From: Occallatibacter savannae
GTDB taxonomy: Bacteria; Acidobacteriota; Terriglobia; Terriglobales; Acidobacteriaceae
Reading direction: 5' to 3'
Assembly: GCF_003131205.1 (NCBI RefSeq)
Contig: NZ_QFFY01000003.1
Location: 62,001-126,000 of the forward strand
Length of the DNA: 64,000 nucleotides
Under the pieces are notes generated by a model that saw nothing but the letters and a program-made list of their open reading frames with translations, was not told where the DNA came from and searched no databases. Shown one piece after another: positions 16,122 through 25,416 of the stretch (within the stretch, counting starts at the first letter, position 1; each line of letters begins with the position of its first letter). Position numbers and translations under genes: made by a program.

Positions 16122-19100
16122 GTGACCATCTCGGCTGTTGTGCAGGGCGTCAGACAGATTCTGCGACTCTCGTTCGGACTCTGCTGTCTCTCTGGCATCT
16201 GCGCCACTGCAGCCCAACCCCCGGCTACCCCACCCCGGGTGGCCCATGCGCGCCGCTTCCTCCAAAGCCGCTCCTGGCCGAGTCGAGCGGCGCAGCGTTT
16301 TCTGCCCGTTCGAACCGAAGCAGAGATGAAAGTCCAGTCCGCACCAGCATCGACTGCCATCTGGCAGCCGCTCGGCCCGACGGCGATATCCACTCCGAGA
16401 TTCGGTCTCGTTTCAGGACGCGTAACCTCGATTGCCATTGACCCTGCTGACCCAACCGGAAACCATGTATTCATCGGCACAACAGGTGGTGGAGTCTGGA
16501 GTTCTCAAAATGCCGCTTCGTCCGCCAATGTCGTCTTCAGCCCGCTGACCGACGCATCCTCTCCGTTCGATAGCCTGCGGTTCGGCTCCATCAGCATCGG
16601 AGCCGTCTCCGTTCAACCGGGCAGCACCGGAGTCATCCTCGCCGGCACCGGCGACCCGAACGACGCTCTCGATTCCTATTACGGTTCCGGGATCCTCCGC
16701 TCCACCGACAACGGATCCACCTGGAGTGCCATTCCCCTTACCGCCGATCAGAAATTCTCCTTCATGGGTGAAGGATTTGCCCGCTTTGCCTGGAGCACCA
16801 CAGATCCTCAACTCGTCGTGGCTGCCGTCGCACAATCCTACGAAGGCCTGCTCGTCAACGCACCTTTCCAGACCAAGAGCTACGCCGGCCTTTACTACTC
16901 GACCGACGCCGGAGCAACGTGGTCCCTCTCTCGAATCACGGACGGCCCCGGTAAAGACGTTCAGGGTCCCATGAGTCTCTTCGCCGGCCCAAACGGTAAC
17001 TCCGCCACAGCCGTCGTCTGGAACCCCATCCGCCAACTCTTCATCGCAGCCGTTCGCTTCCACGGCTACTATCAGTCTGCCGATGGAATCACGTGGACCC
17101 GCATGGCAGCGCAGCCCGGAACCTCTCTGACTGCCCAGCTCTGCCCGTCTAACCTCGGCAGCATCGGCTCGATCGCGTGCCCCATCTTCCGAGGCGCGCT
17201 TGCCGTCAATCCGGTCTCTGGCGACACGTTCGCTTGGAGCGTCGACCTGTACAACCAGGATCAGGGCCTCTGGCAAGACACCTGCGCCCTGTCGGGTGGA
17301 GCATGCAGCAACCAGAATGTCGCCTTTGCGCAACGGTGGAGCACCGCACCACTCCAGACTGGCACAGCTCTAGGACCCGTCACCATCTCGAACGGCGACT
17401 ACGACCTGGCACTCGCCGCAGTCCCGTCCGCGCAGGACACCATCCTGCTCGCTGGAGCGAACGACTTGTGGCGCTGCAGTCTGGCGATGGGCTGCTCCTG
17501 GAGAAATACAACCAATGCCTACTCCTGCGCGAGCGCGCAGGTCGCGCCCTATCAGCATGCGCTCGCTTGGAATCCAAGCAATCCGCAGGAAATCCTCCTC
17601 GGCAATGACAGTGGGTTATGGCGCTCGCTTGACGGTATTGCCGAAGCGGGCTCCGTTTGCTCATCCGACGATCAAACTCATTTTCAGAACCTGAACGGAG
17701 GCTTAGGTTCGCTCGCAGAAGTCGATAGCATCTCCCAAGTCGTCACCTCTTCATACACGATGATGGCTGGCTTCGGTGCCAACGGCACGGCCGGCGTGAA
17801 GAACACGTCCGGTCCCACAGAGATCTGGCCGCAGGTTCTCAATGGCGAAGGAGGACCCATCGCGATCGATCCCGCTAATCCGACGAATTGGTACGTGAAC
17901 AGCAGCGCAGGTGTAGCGATCCATCGCTGCTCGCAACCGGCAGACTGCACTGCGGACACATTCGTTCCCGTCGTCGACAACGCAGATGTCGCTGGTGATG
18001 GCTACACGATGACCACCCCGGCGCCCTTCATCATCGATCCCCTCGACTCCTCCCAGATACTTCTCGGCACTTGCAGAATTTGGAGAGGACCTGCGGACGG
18101 TACGGCCTGGACCTCGGCCAATGCCGTCAGCCCCTTCCTCGATGGCATCTCCGGCAGGACCTACTGCAGCGGTGACGCACTCGTTCGTTCGATCGCAGCA
18201 TTACCAATCTCCGGCGGAGGTGAAGTGATCTACGTCGGAATGTTCGGGTCACTCAACGGCGGCGCCATCCTCGGAGGGCACATCCTCAAGGCAACACTCG
18301 TCCCCAATGCTTCCTCACAGCCGCAGTGGACTGATCTTACGCTTAACCCGGTGGCGAACAGCCCACTCTCGTTCAATCACTATTCGCGCGACGTCTCCAG
18401 CATCTATGTCGACCCGCATGATCCGTCCGGGAACACTGTTTACGCGACGGTTGCTGGTATGTCCGATATCTTTCACGTAACTTGCACCGTCTACCGAACG
18501 GTGGATGGTGGAGCGCACTGGTACGAGATCGTTTCCAATCTCCGTAGTTCCCCCGCAAACAGCGTGGTCGTCGATCCGCAAGACGCGAGTACTGTCTACG
18601 TCGCCACAGATGCAGGCGTCTACTCGACCCGTCAGGTCGGCGCGTGCATCGACGGTGCAAGCAACTGCTGGTCGCTGTTCGGAACGGGGCTTCCGTATGC
18701 GCCGGTGACTCAACTTAGTGCTGCACCGGGTGGCATATCTCCACACGTCCTCGTAGCCGGCACCTATGGTCGCGGAATTTGGCAGATCCCTCTCTGGACA
18801 GCAAACGTAGAGCAGACAAGCGCATCGCTGGATCCTACTTCGCTCACCTTTGCTCCTCAGTCCGCAGGCAGCGCCAGTCCGCCTCAAACGATCACACTGA
18901 CGAACAATGGCGCAATCGCGCTGGCGGTTTCGTCCGTCGTGGCGGAGCCTCCATTCAACGCAATTGACAACTGCGTCGGCAAGTCGGTGAACGAGGGCCA
19001 AAGCTGCACCATCCAAGTCTCGTTCGCTCCAGTTCAGCTCGGACCTGCGGCAGGAAACCTGACCATCAGTGGCAATGTCTCGGGCGGCAATTTAAGCGTT

Positions 19101-21185
19101 GCACTGGCCGGTACAGGCACGGCAGCCGCACCAGTGACGCTCTCACCCGCAATGCTCGACTTTGGGCAGGTAGCCATTTCCAAAACCTCGAGCATCCTGA
19201 CCGTCTCTGTTCAGAACGCGAGCACCAGCCCGGTCGCACTCGCCAATATCGCTGCCACGGCTCCCTTCAGCGTGGCGGCGAATCCGTGCGGCACTTTGCT
19301 TGCAGCCAACAGCTCCTGCGCGCTCTCAATCGCATTCACTCCGACTCAGGCGGGACAGGCAGCTGGCACGCTTACAGTCTCTGACGACGCGGGCACACAG
19401 TCTGTGTACCTCAAAGGCAGCGGGGCTGCTGCGCCAACGGACACCCTTACGCCTTCATCACTCGCCTTTTCGACAACCGCCGTCGGGCAGCAATCAACGC
19501 CTCAGGTCGTTGAGTTGTCCAACACCGGCGATATGCCTCTGAACACTATCGGCGTCTCTGCCACAGACGGGTACCACACCACAAATAGCTGTTCCGGTTC
19601 GCTTGGGGCTCATTCGAAATGCAGCATCAGCGTGAGCTTCGCGCCTTCCACGCCCGGCTCCATTCTCGGCACCTTAACTGTGTCCGACGCGATCCGGTCC
19701 CAGACCGTCCAATTGTCCGGCACCGCAGTCGCTGCGCCTTCATTCAAGGTCAGCTCAATTCAAGTTTCCTTCGGCACAATCGTTGTCGGACAGGCAAGCT
19801 CGCCAATGCCTCTTACGATCACCAATACAGGAAGCGTGCCGATCTCGAATGTGGGATTTCAGATTAGCGGCTCGACCGCTTCGAGCTTCTCCTGGGGCCA
19901 GAGTACCTGCGGTGATGCTCTGCAGGCTGCCAGCAGTTGCACAGTTCAGCTCACGTTTGCGCCTGTGCAGACCGGCCAACTCACCGCTACGCTCGTAGTT
20001 TCCTCATCCACGCCTGGCGTCTCTTCAGCGCAGGTGACCCTGACTGGCTTAGGGCAGGGCAACTCGAAACTTGTCATCAATCCATCACAGCTCAGCTTTG
20101 TTCAATATGCACTGGGCCGGCCGACCTCAGCACAAGCGGCGACTGTGACCAATTATGGCGAGGTCACTGCAACTCAGATGCTGGTTGCTGTTTCGCCGCC
20201 ATTCAGCTTGACTCAGAACACGTGCGGTGCAAGCCTGGGTGCAGGTGCGACTTGCTCTGTCGGAGTGCTATTCACGCCTACAGTTAACGGTACAGTCAGC
20301 GGTACGCTCTCTGTGAACTCTGCCGCGTATCCAGACACTGCGATTGCCTCCCTGCTCGGCATCGGAGGCGCTGCCGGAGCGGTGCAGGTATCACCGAGTT
20401 CCATGACATTTCCCACGACGGGAGTCGGGATCTCGAGTGCCTCACGTACGGTGACTGTAACGAATACCGGTCCTGTTGCCCTTTCGGACCTGACATTCAC
20501 AGCATCCGCTGGATTTCAGATATCTTCGACCACGTGCGGAGCGGGTCTCGATTTAGCAGCATCCTGTAACGTGCAGGTCATTTTCAAACCAACGATCGCC
20601 GGCCAACAAAGCGGAAATCTCTCGGTGTCCAGTCGGGCACTGGCCGCACCAGCCGAAGTCGCAATGTCCGGCATGGGTTTCGACTTCTCGATTGCGGCCT
20701 CGGGCCAAGCCAGCAAGACGGTAGCCAGTGGGCAGAGCGCAACCTATCTGCTGGTTGTGACGCCCGCAAATGGATCCGCCGGAACATTCACATTGTCCTG
20801 CGGCTCTCTACCGGTGAATTCGTCGTGCAGCTTCAATCCCGCGAGCGAACTAGTTCCTGCGAGCGGAACGGGAACCGTCACACTCAACATCGCTACAGGT
20901 GGTCAATTCATCGCAGCCACGAAACACTCCGCGCCGTATCTGCTTCCTTTCAGTTGCCTGGTCGCGGTCCCGATCGCCCTGAAAGCAAGAAGACGGAAGT
21001 GGTGGCTCCTCTTCGTTACGGCAAGCCTTTTCTGTCTGACAAGCTGCGTCGGATCCGGCGGAGGAGGCGGCGGCGCGCCTGTGTCATCCAATCAGAAGAC
21101 GCCCGCGGGGACTTATTCGGTCGACGTAAGCGCCGCCGCAAATGGGCTTTCGCACAAAGTCACGCTAACCCTTATCGTCGACTAG
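16122..21185 (+). CDS. Large secreted BNR/sortilin-like propeller protein with six choice-of-anchor-D (ASPM-SPD2-Hydin) repeats
   Basis: 1687 residues from GTG with a signal peptide (residues about 12-31). Residues about 75-890 form repeated propeller blades with BNR/Asp-box motifs such as STDNGSTWSA, STDAGATWSL and TVDGGAHWYE. Residues about 898-1515 hold six Ig-like anchor-D repeats, each opening with a pattern like SPSSMTFPTTGVG and ending with a cysteine pair. Residues about 1520-1600 form a last Ig-like domain, then a hydrophobic, arginine-flanked stretch (FSCLVAVPIALKARRRK, LLFVTASLFCLTSC) and a glycine run before the end TPAGTYSVDVSA. Family members are surface or secreted proteins probably binding glycans or proteins. 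It has no operon partner. Confidence 0.85.
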   Translation: MTISAVVQGVRQILRLSFGLCCLSGICATAAQPPATPPRVAHARRFLQSRSWPSRAAQRFLPVRTEAEMKVQSAPASTAIWQPLGPTAISTPRFGLVSGRVTSIAIDPADPTGNHVFIGTTGGGVWSSQNAASSANVVFSPLTDASSPFDSLRFGSISIGAVSVQPGSTGVILAGTGDPNDALDSYYGSGILRSTDNGSTWSAIPLTADQKFSFMGEGFARFAWSTTDPQLVVAAVAQSYEGLLVNAPFQTKSYAGLYYSTDAGATWSLSRITDGPGKDVQGPMSLFAGPNGNSATAVVWNPIRQLFIAAVRFHGYYQSADGITWTRMAAQPGTSLTAQLCPSNLGSIGSIACPIFRGALAVNPVSGDTFAWSVDLYNQDQGLWQDTCALSGGACSNQNVAFAQRWSTAPLQTGTALGPVTISNGDYDLALAAVPSAQDTILLAGANDLWRCSLAMGCSWRNTTNAYSCASAQVAPYQHALAWNPSNPQEILLGNDSGLWRSLDGIAEAGSVCSSDDQTHFQNLNGGLGSLAEVDSISQVVTSSYTMMAGFGANGTAGVKNTSGPTEIWPQVLNGEGGPIAIDPANPTNWYVNSSAGVAIHRCSQPADCTADTFVPVVDNADVAGDGYTMTTPAPFIIDPLDSSQILLGTCRIWRGPADGTAWTSANAVSPFLDGISGRTYCSGDALVRSIAALPISGGGEVIYVGMFGSLNGGAILGGHILKATLVPNASSQPQWTDLTLNPVANSPLSFNHYSRDVSSIYVDPHDPSGNTVYATVAGMSDIFHVTCTVYRTVDGGAHWYEIVSNLRSSPANSVVVDPQDASTVYVATDAGVYSTRQVGACIDGASNCWSLFGTGLPYAPVTQLSAAPGGISPHVLVAGTYGRGIWQIPLWTANVEQTSASLDPTSLTFAPQSAGSASPPQTITLTNNGAIALAVSSVVAEPPFNAIDNCVGKSVNEGQSCTIQVSFAPVQLGPAAGNLTISGNVSGGNLSVALAGTGTAAAPVTLSPAMLDFGQVAISKTSSILTVSVQNASTSPVALANIAATAPFSVAANPCGTLLAANSSCALSIAFTPTQAGQAAGTLTVSDDAGTQSVYLKGSGAAAPTDTLTPSSLAFSTTAVGQQSTPQVVELSNTGDMPLNTIGVSATDGYHTTNSCSGSLGAHSKCSISVSFAPSTPGSILGTLTVSDAIRSQTVQLSGTAVAAPSFKVSSIQVSFGTIVVGQASSPMPLTITNTGSVPISNVGFQISGSTASSFSWGQSTCGDALQAASSCTVQLTFAPVQTGQLTATLVVSSSTPGVSSAQVTLTGLGQGNSKLVINPSQLSFVQYALGRPTSAQAATVTNYGEVTATQMLVAVSPPFSLTQNTCGASLGAGATCSVGVLFTPTVNGTVSGTLSVNSAAYPDTAIASLLGIGGAAGAVQVSPSSMTFPTTGVGISSASRTVTVTNTGPVALSDLTFTASAGFQISSTTCGAGLDLAASCNVQVIFKPTIAGQQSGNLSVSSRALAAPAEVAMSGMGFDFSIAASGQASKTVASGQSATYLLVVTPANGSAGTFTLSCGSLPVNSSCSFNPASELVPASGTGTVTLNIATGGQFIAATKHSAPYLLPFSCLVAVPIALKARRRKWWLLFVTASLFCLTSCVGSGGGGGGAPVSSNQKTPAGTYSVDVSAAANGLSHKVTLTLIVD

Positions 21186-21321
21186 CGGCACCCAGATGGA
21201 CTGTCGCGAGCGCGCCAGAGGAGAACCAGCAATCGATATACTGAATCAAAAGGCAGCGCTTTGATCGAACCGAGCGGTTGCGGTCAGACTGCAGCACAAA
21301 CTCAACAGGACAGTTTCGAAG

Positions 21322-21633
21322 ATGAGTTCCAACGTAACGAAAGAAGAGGTCGAGCGCGTGGCTGAACTGGCCCATCTGAACCTGACTCCCGAGGAGACAG
21401 GGAGCATGGTGCACGACCTGAATGCGATCCTGGACTACGTCGCTCAGCTGGATCAGCTCGACACGACTATGGTTGAACCCCTCGCGCAAGTCAGCGAATT
21501 GAATTCTGCATCTGAAGCACGTCCCTTGCGTGACGATGTCATTTCACCCTCGCTCGACCGCGCTGAAGTGATGAGCGAGGCACCTGATTCCAATGGATCG
21601 TTCTTCAGAGTGCCGAAGGTCATCGAGCGATAA
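21322..21633 (+). CDS. gatC: Asp-tRNA(Asn)/Glu-tRNA(Gln) amidotransferase subunit GatC
   Basis: 103 residues. It has the GatC layout: VTKEEVERVAELAHLNLTPEE, a helix with LNAILDYVAQLDQLDT, then PLRDDV and a C-terminal FFRVPKVIER. It bridges GatA and GatB in the complex that converts misacylated Glu-tRNA(Gln) or Asp-tRNA(Asn). It precedes gatA by 21 bases, so the two are co-transcribed. gatB is not in this stretch. Confidence 0.95.
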   Translation: MSSNVTKEEVERVAELAHLNLTPEETGSMVHDLNAILDYVAQLDQLDTTMVEPLAQVSELNSASEARPLRDDVISPSLDRAEVMSEAPDSNGSFFRVPKVIER

Positions 21634-21654
21634 AGCCACCCAAGGAAGTCACCG

Positions 21655-23178
21655 TTGCCCAGCGAAACCACACAGCGATCAAACTACCTGGAGAAGCCGA
21701 AGACCTTCGCTGCTCTTCGGGAAGACATCCTCAGCCGGCGCGTCAAGGCTGCGGACCTTGCTCTCTCGTACTACGAGCGAATCGAGCAGATCAACGGTTC
21801 TCTAAACATCTATCTGAATCTCACGCGCGATAGAGCTATCGCACAGGCTGAACGAGTCGATGATGCCGTCGCCAAGGGCGATCCGGTAGGACCGCTTGCG
21901 GGCATTCCTGTTGGGATCAAAGACGTGCTCGTCACACGCGGCGCTCCATCTACGGCAGGGTCAAAGATCCTGAAAGGGTACAAGCCTCCTTACGACGCCA
22001 CGGCGGTTTCCAGGCTCGAAGCAGCGGGAGCCGTAGTGCTGGGAAAGCTGAACTGCGATGAGTTCGCCATGGGTTCCTCCAATGAGAACTCGGCCTACGG
22101 ACCTGTGCGGAATCCAGTGGATCCGGAGCGTGTTCCGGGCGGCTCGAGCGGCGGCTCGGCTGCAGCGGTGGCTGCCAATCTGGCAGTGGCGACGCTGGGC
22201 ACAGATACCGGAGGATCAATCCGGCAGCCGGCAAGCTTCTGCGGGGTTGTCGGCGTATTGCCAACATATGGCCGCGTGTCTCGATACGGATTGATTGCGT
22301 TCGCCTCATCTCTGGATCGGGTCGGTCCTTTCGCTAGCAATGTCCGAGACGCAGCCACAGTGCTCAGCGTGATCGCAGGTCAGGATCCGAGCGATGCGAC
22401 CAGCTCAACCGCGCCGGTTGCGGACTACGCGGCAGAGAGCGACAAGGGAGCGGACGGCCTGCGGATTGGCGTTCCCGAAGAGTATTTCGGCGAGGGACTC
22501 GATCCCGAAGTACGAGAGCAGATCGAGAACGGGATCGCCGCGTTGAAGACTGCGGGTTGCAAGGTTCAGCCAATCGCGCTTCCGCACACACGGTTCGCGA
22601 TTCCGGCCTACTACCTGGTTGCTACAGCCGAGGCAAGCGCCAATCTTGCGCGGTTTGATGGCGTTCGCTACGGCTATCGTTCTCCTTCGTCAAACACGCT
22701 GTCCGACATGTACAGCCACTCGCGCGATGAGGGCTTCGGAGCTGAAGTGAAACGGCGCATCATGCTCGGGACCTATGCATTGTCCGCGGGCTACTACGAT
22801 GCCTACTACCTGAAGGCACAGAAGGTCCGGCGTCTTCTCGCGGAAGAGTTCCTGCGAGCGTTTGCCGATGTGGATGCGATCGTGACGCCAACCGCGCCGA
22901 CGGCGGCGTTCAAGATCGGCGAGAAGAGCGGAGATCCGCTCGCGATGTACCTGGCCGATATCTATACGGTTACAGCAAGTCTGGCCGGAATTTGCGGTGT
23001 CACCGTTCCCTGCGGCGCCACAAAGGCGGGACTTCCAGTGGGGATGCAGGTGCTTGCGTCCCATATGAATGAAGGCACAGCGTTCCGCGTAGCACGCGCG
23101 GTAGAGGCGGCGCAGGTGCAGGAGCAGGGTTCGTCATGCAACTCAGCAAGTCAGTCGCCTCGTGGATCGCAATTTTAG
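21655..23178 (+). CDS. gatA: Asp-tRNA(Asn)/Glu-tRNA(Gln) amidotransferase subunit GatA
   Basis: 507 residues from TTG, which follows AAGGAAG with 6-base spacing. The amidase signature is complete: the lysine of GIPVGIKDVLV, then the two serines of PGGSSGGSAAAV and GTDTGGSIRQP that form the Ser-cisSer-Lys triad. LGKLNCDEFAMGSSNENS and SRYGLIAFASSLDR are typical of GatA rather than other amidases. The last 14 codons overlap the next gene and give an unusual serine-rich tail not expected in the family. Forms the transamidosome with GatC and a GatB encoded elsewhere. Confidence 0.95.
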   Translation: MPSETTQRSNYLEKPKTFAALREDILSRRVKAADLALSYYERIEQINGSLNIYLNLTRDRAIAQAERVDDAVAKGDPVGPLAGIPVGIKDVLVTRGAPSTAGSKILKGYKPPYDATAVSRLEAAGAVVLGKLNCDEFAMGSSNENSAYGPVRNPVDPERVPGGSSGGSAAAVAANLAVATLGTDTGGSIRQPASFCGVVGVLPTYGRVSRYGLIAFASSLDRVGPFASNVRDAATVLSVIAGQDPSDATSSTAPVADYAAESDKGADGLRIGVPEEYFGEGLDPEVREQIENGIAALKTAGCKVQPIALPHTRFAIPAYYLVATAEASANLARFDGVRYGYRSPSSNTLSDMYSHSRDEGFGAEVKRRIMLGTYALSAGYYDAYYLKAQKVRRLLAEEFLRAFADVDAIVTPTAPTAAFKIGEKSGDPLAMYLADIYTVTASLAGICGVTVPCGATKAGLPVGMQVLASHMNEGTAFRVARAVEAAQVQEQGSSCNSASQSPRGSQF

Positions 23179-23852
23179 CAATTACGGGCTCGCTTAGCGC
23201 AGCGCCTCGCAAGGTTCACGTAGTTGGACTCGGAGCGTTCAAGCGCGTTCCGTATTCGAGAGCCGGAGATCCCGCTGGAGCAACTGTCGGCGAGAACACC
23301 CTGAAGATCAGGCCGTTGATCGTCGATGGGCTGGTGAAGGAGTGGACGACCGGCGAATCACATGACGTGACGGATCGCAGCTTCGTGGTGCGACGCGTGC
23401 TCCACATCAACGATGAATTGCCCGGCGAGAAGTCCGCTGCGAATCGCTGGGTGTGGCAGCGCGGGCCTTGGCTTCTGGTTGATCGTGTTAGCGGTCACAT
23501 CTCGGCGCTGAAGCTTCCTGACTACGACCCTGGGGTCAGCCAGGTGAGCTGGTTCAGGGATTACGCGGCGTATTGCGGGCTGACCACGAGCGGGAAGAGC
23601 CTGTATGCGGTGGTGGCGCAGCTCGCCGTACGAAAGCCGGTACTGTCAAAAAAGCTCGCTGCATTTGAGGCGGCGAATCGAGCAGAGCCGGTTTGCGCGA
23701 GTGCGCGGTGGCAGCGGGATCCGTTTCGCGTCACGTTCAACCCATCGGGCATGGGTGCTGTGAGCTTCGAAATTGTGCCGGGCTCAGCGGTACTGGTGGA
23801 AGACTCCGACGATAGTGCAGAGCCTGCAGCGGCAGCGGCGAAGGCGAACTGA
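23136..23852 (+). CDS. Secreted hypothetical protein
   Basis: 238 residues with a signal peptide (about 22 residues, cleavage near LSA-APR). The mature part starts KVHVVGLGAFKRVPYS and contains LIVDGLVKEWTTGESHDVTDRSFVVRR, WVWQRGPWLLVDRVSGHI and WFRDYAAYCGL. Similar proteins are, from memory, frequent in Acidobacteria with no assigned role. The C-terminus is an acidic/alanine-rich tail. It begins inside the end of gatA in another frame (43-base overlap), which suggests translational coupling despite the unrelated function. Confidence 0.75.
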   Translation: MQLSKSVASWIAILAITGSLSAAPRKVHVVGLGAFKRVPYSRAGDPAGATVGENTLKIRPLIVDGLVKEWTTGESHDVTDRSFVVRRVLHINDELPGEKSAANRWVWQRGPWLLVDRVSGHISALKLPDYDPGVSQVSWFRDYAAYCGLTTSGKSLYAVVAQLAVRKPVLSKKLAAFEAANRAEPVCASARWQRDPFRVTFNPSGMGAVSFEIVPGSAVLVEDSDDSAEPAAAAAKAN

Positions 23853-23859
23853 TCTGACG

Positions 23860-24450
23860 CTAGCTCCAGTAGCGCAGCTCAGGATGAGCGCAGCTGAGGC
23901 AGAGCTTCTGACCGGCGAGTTCTTCGTATCGGCCGAAGTTGATGCCTTCTCCGCAGCGAGAGCAGACGACGCGATCGGCTTTGTACCCGGGCAGCTCGGA
24001 TGGATCGACGTGAACGCGTACGCGATCAACACGGAATAATTGCGCGTCGTCGAGTTCGCGATACGCGAGCATCTGCTGTTTGCTTTTGCTTTCGATTTCA
24101 GGGTGAAGCTCGCGAGCGAGATCGCGCGAGGTTTCGAGTGCGACGATGCGTGCGCCCAGATCCTGCGAGAGATCGACGAATGTGGCTGCCATTTTACCCC
24201 AGTCGCGAAATTTAAGCGTGCGCTTGCCAAGGCGGCACCCGGTCACCATGCCGATGGCGTCGGTGGCGCAGCGGTCGATTTCGACGAAGGCGACGAGGCG
24301 CTTGCGGTCGGCACCCAGGGGGTCTTCAATGCCCAGGGTTTTGAGGCCGAGTAGGGCCATGCGGACGCCGAGGATCTGGCCCGCGCAGATGTGGCCGTGG
24401 GCAGCCTCGGCGCGCTGGAGAAGGGTGTCGAAAGAATCGATCATCTTCAT
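23860..24450 (-). CDS. FmdE-family protein with C-terminal zinc ribbon
   Basis: 196 residues from the first of two close ATGs. The FmdE domain begins HGHICAGQILGVRMALLGL and continues with DAIGMVTGCRLGKRTL, containing the conserved histidine and cysteine residues. The C-terminus has a four-cysteine ribbon (CSRCGEG ... LCLSC) of the TraR/DksA-like type. FmdE relatives accompany molybdenum- or tungsten-containing formate or formylmethanofuran dehydrogenases, but no such enzyme is encoded nearby, so it may have a metal-binding or regulatory role. It is convergent with the preceding secreted protein gene, 7 bases apart. Confidence 0.85.
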   Translation of the reverse strand: MKMIDSFDTLLQRAEAAHGHICAGQILGVRMALLGLKTLGIEDPLGADRKRLVAFVEIDRCATDAIGMVTGCRLGKRTLKFRDWGKMAATFVDLSQDLGARIVALETSRDLARELHPEIESKSKQQMLAYRELDDAQLFRVDRVRVHVDPSELPGYKADRVVCSRCGEGINFGRYEELAGQKLCLSCAHPELRYWS

Positions 24451-24561
24451 CAGATTCGCGCAGGGCAGATCAATCTGCAAGTTGCTCGTAGGGGTGGCCG
24501 GGGGGGGAGGATATCCACAGAAGCCGGATTCGGCTTGTCGCCCCAAGGCATCTAAACACCT

Positions 24562-24801
24562 ATGGAAAACCCCGGGTTGGAAGGGGCTTCGACGGAAGCT
24601 CCTTTGCGTTTAGATCCTGCTACGGAACTTCGCTACGCGCTTGAAGTGATGGAGGAGTACTCGCATCTGGGACTGGATGACGAGCACACCAACAAACTCC
24701 GCAGCATTCTACTCAGGCGTATCGACGAAGCCGAAGCCGCGGTTTCCGTGGAGCCGGCACAACCGGTGCGGTTCCGTATACCTACAGGGATCGAGGACTG
24801 A
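24562..24801 (+). CDS. Small hypothetical protein
   Basis: 79 residues, ATG start with AAGG about 14 bases upstream. The protein is acidic and helical: LDPATELRYALEVMEEYSHLGLDDEHTNKLRSILLRRIDEAEA in outline. No membrane segment, no recognised domain. It is divergent from the FmdE-like gene with a short spacer. Codon use fits the genome, which favours a real gene. Confidence 0.6.
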   Translation: MENPGLEGASTEAPLRLDPATELRYALEVMEEYSHLGLDDEHTNKLRSILLRRIDEAEAAVSVEPAQPVRFRIPTGIED

Positions 24802-25416
24802 CCGGCAATCGGTTCGTCAGGGGGACCACCCCACCCCACCCCCCTGGCTTACGTGTTTTCAGCGACTTACGGCATTTCACGTCCGCAAGCTCTTCATTCG
24901 AAGGAATTTGGAATCTAAAATTGCTGAAATGAACAAGTTGCGTTGAAGCCGGATGAAAGCGTTGCAAGTCGAATCTGTTTGCTACCCCCCCGCCCCCCCA
25001 TCCCCCCTTTTTGAGCAAGTATCCCCGTTTCAATAGCTTAGATGAGGGGGATGACCGTAACTATATCATTCCATTTAACTTCTCAACGAGTGCTTCCTAG
25101 CAAAGGACTTAGGGACATCTAGACTAAGGGACCGAGAGACAAAGGGACAAGGGAACGAGAAGTCGATCGACCCGAGCGGATTTTCAGGCGGCTTTGGATG
25201 CATAGACCCAGTATGACGAATCCGGCGAATTGGACTGCAAAGTGTAGCGACATTTCCTCTTTTTGGAATCAAGAGCTTAGGGCAAGTCGGGTTCCCGGGG
25301 TCTTGACCGCTTGCGATTCGAGCACGGCGAGATCTACCAAATAGACTGCAGAGGTGCGCACGAGGACGGAATCCTGGGGTACCCGTGCGCGAACGTGAGA
25401 CTCAGGAGCGAAGACA
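24802..25416. other. Intergenic spacer with C-runs and GGGAC motifs
   Basis: About 615 bases without a gene. It contains polycytosine stretches (24985-25012) and, at 25104-25160, a series of GGGAC units resembling the tract between secD and secF on the opposite strand. The promoter for the reductase gene must lie near 25350-25400, but none is clear. Confidence 0.5.
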
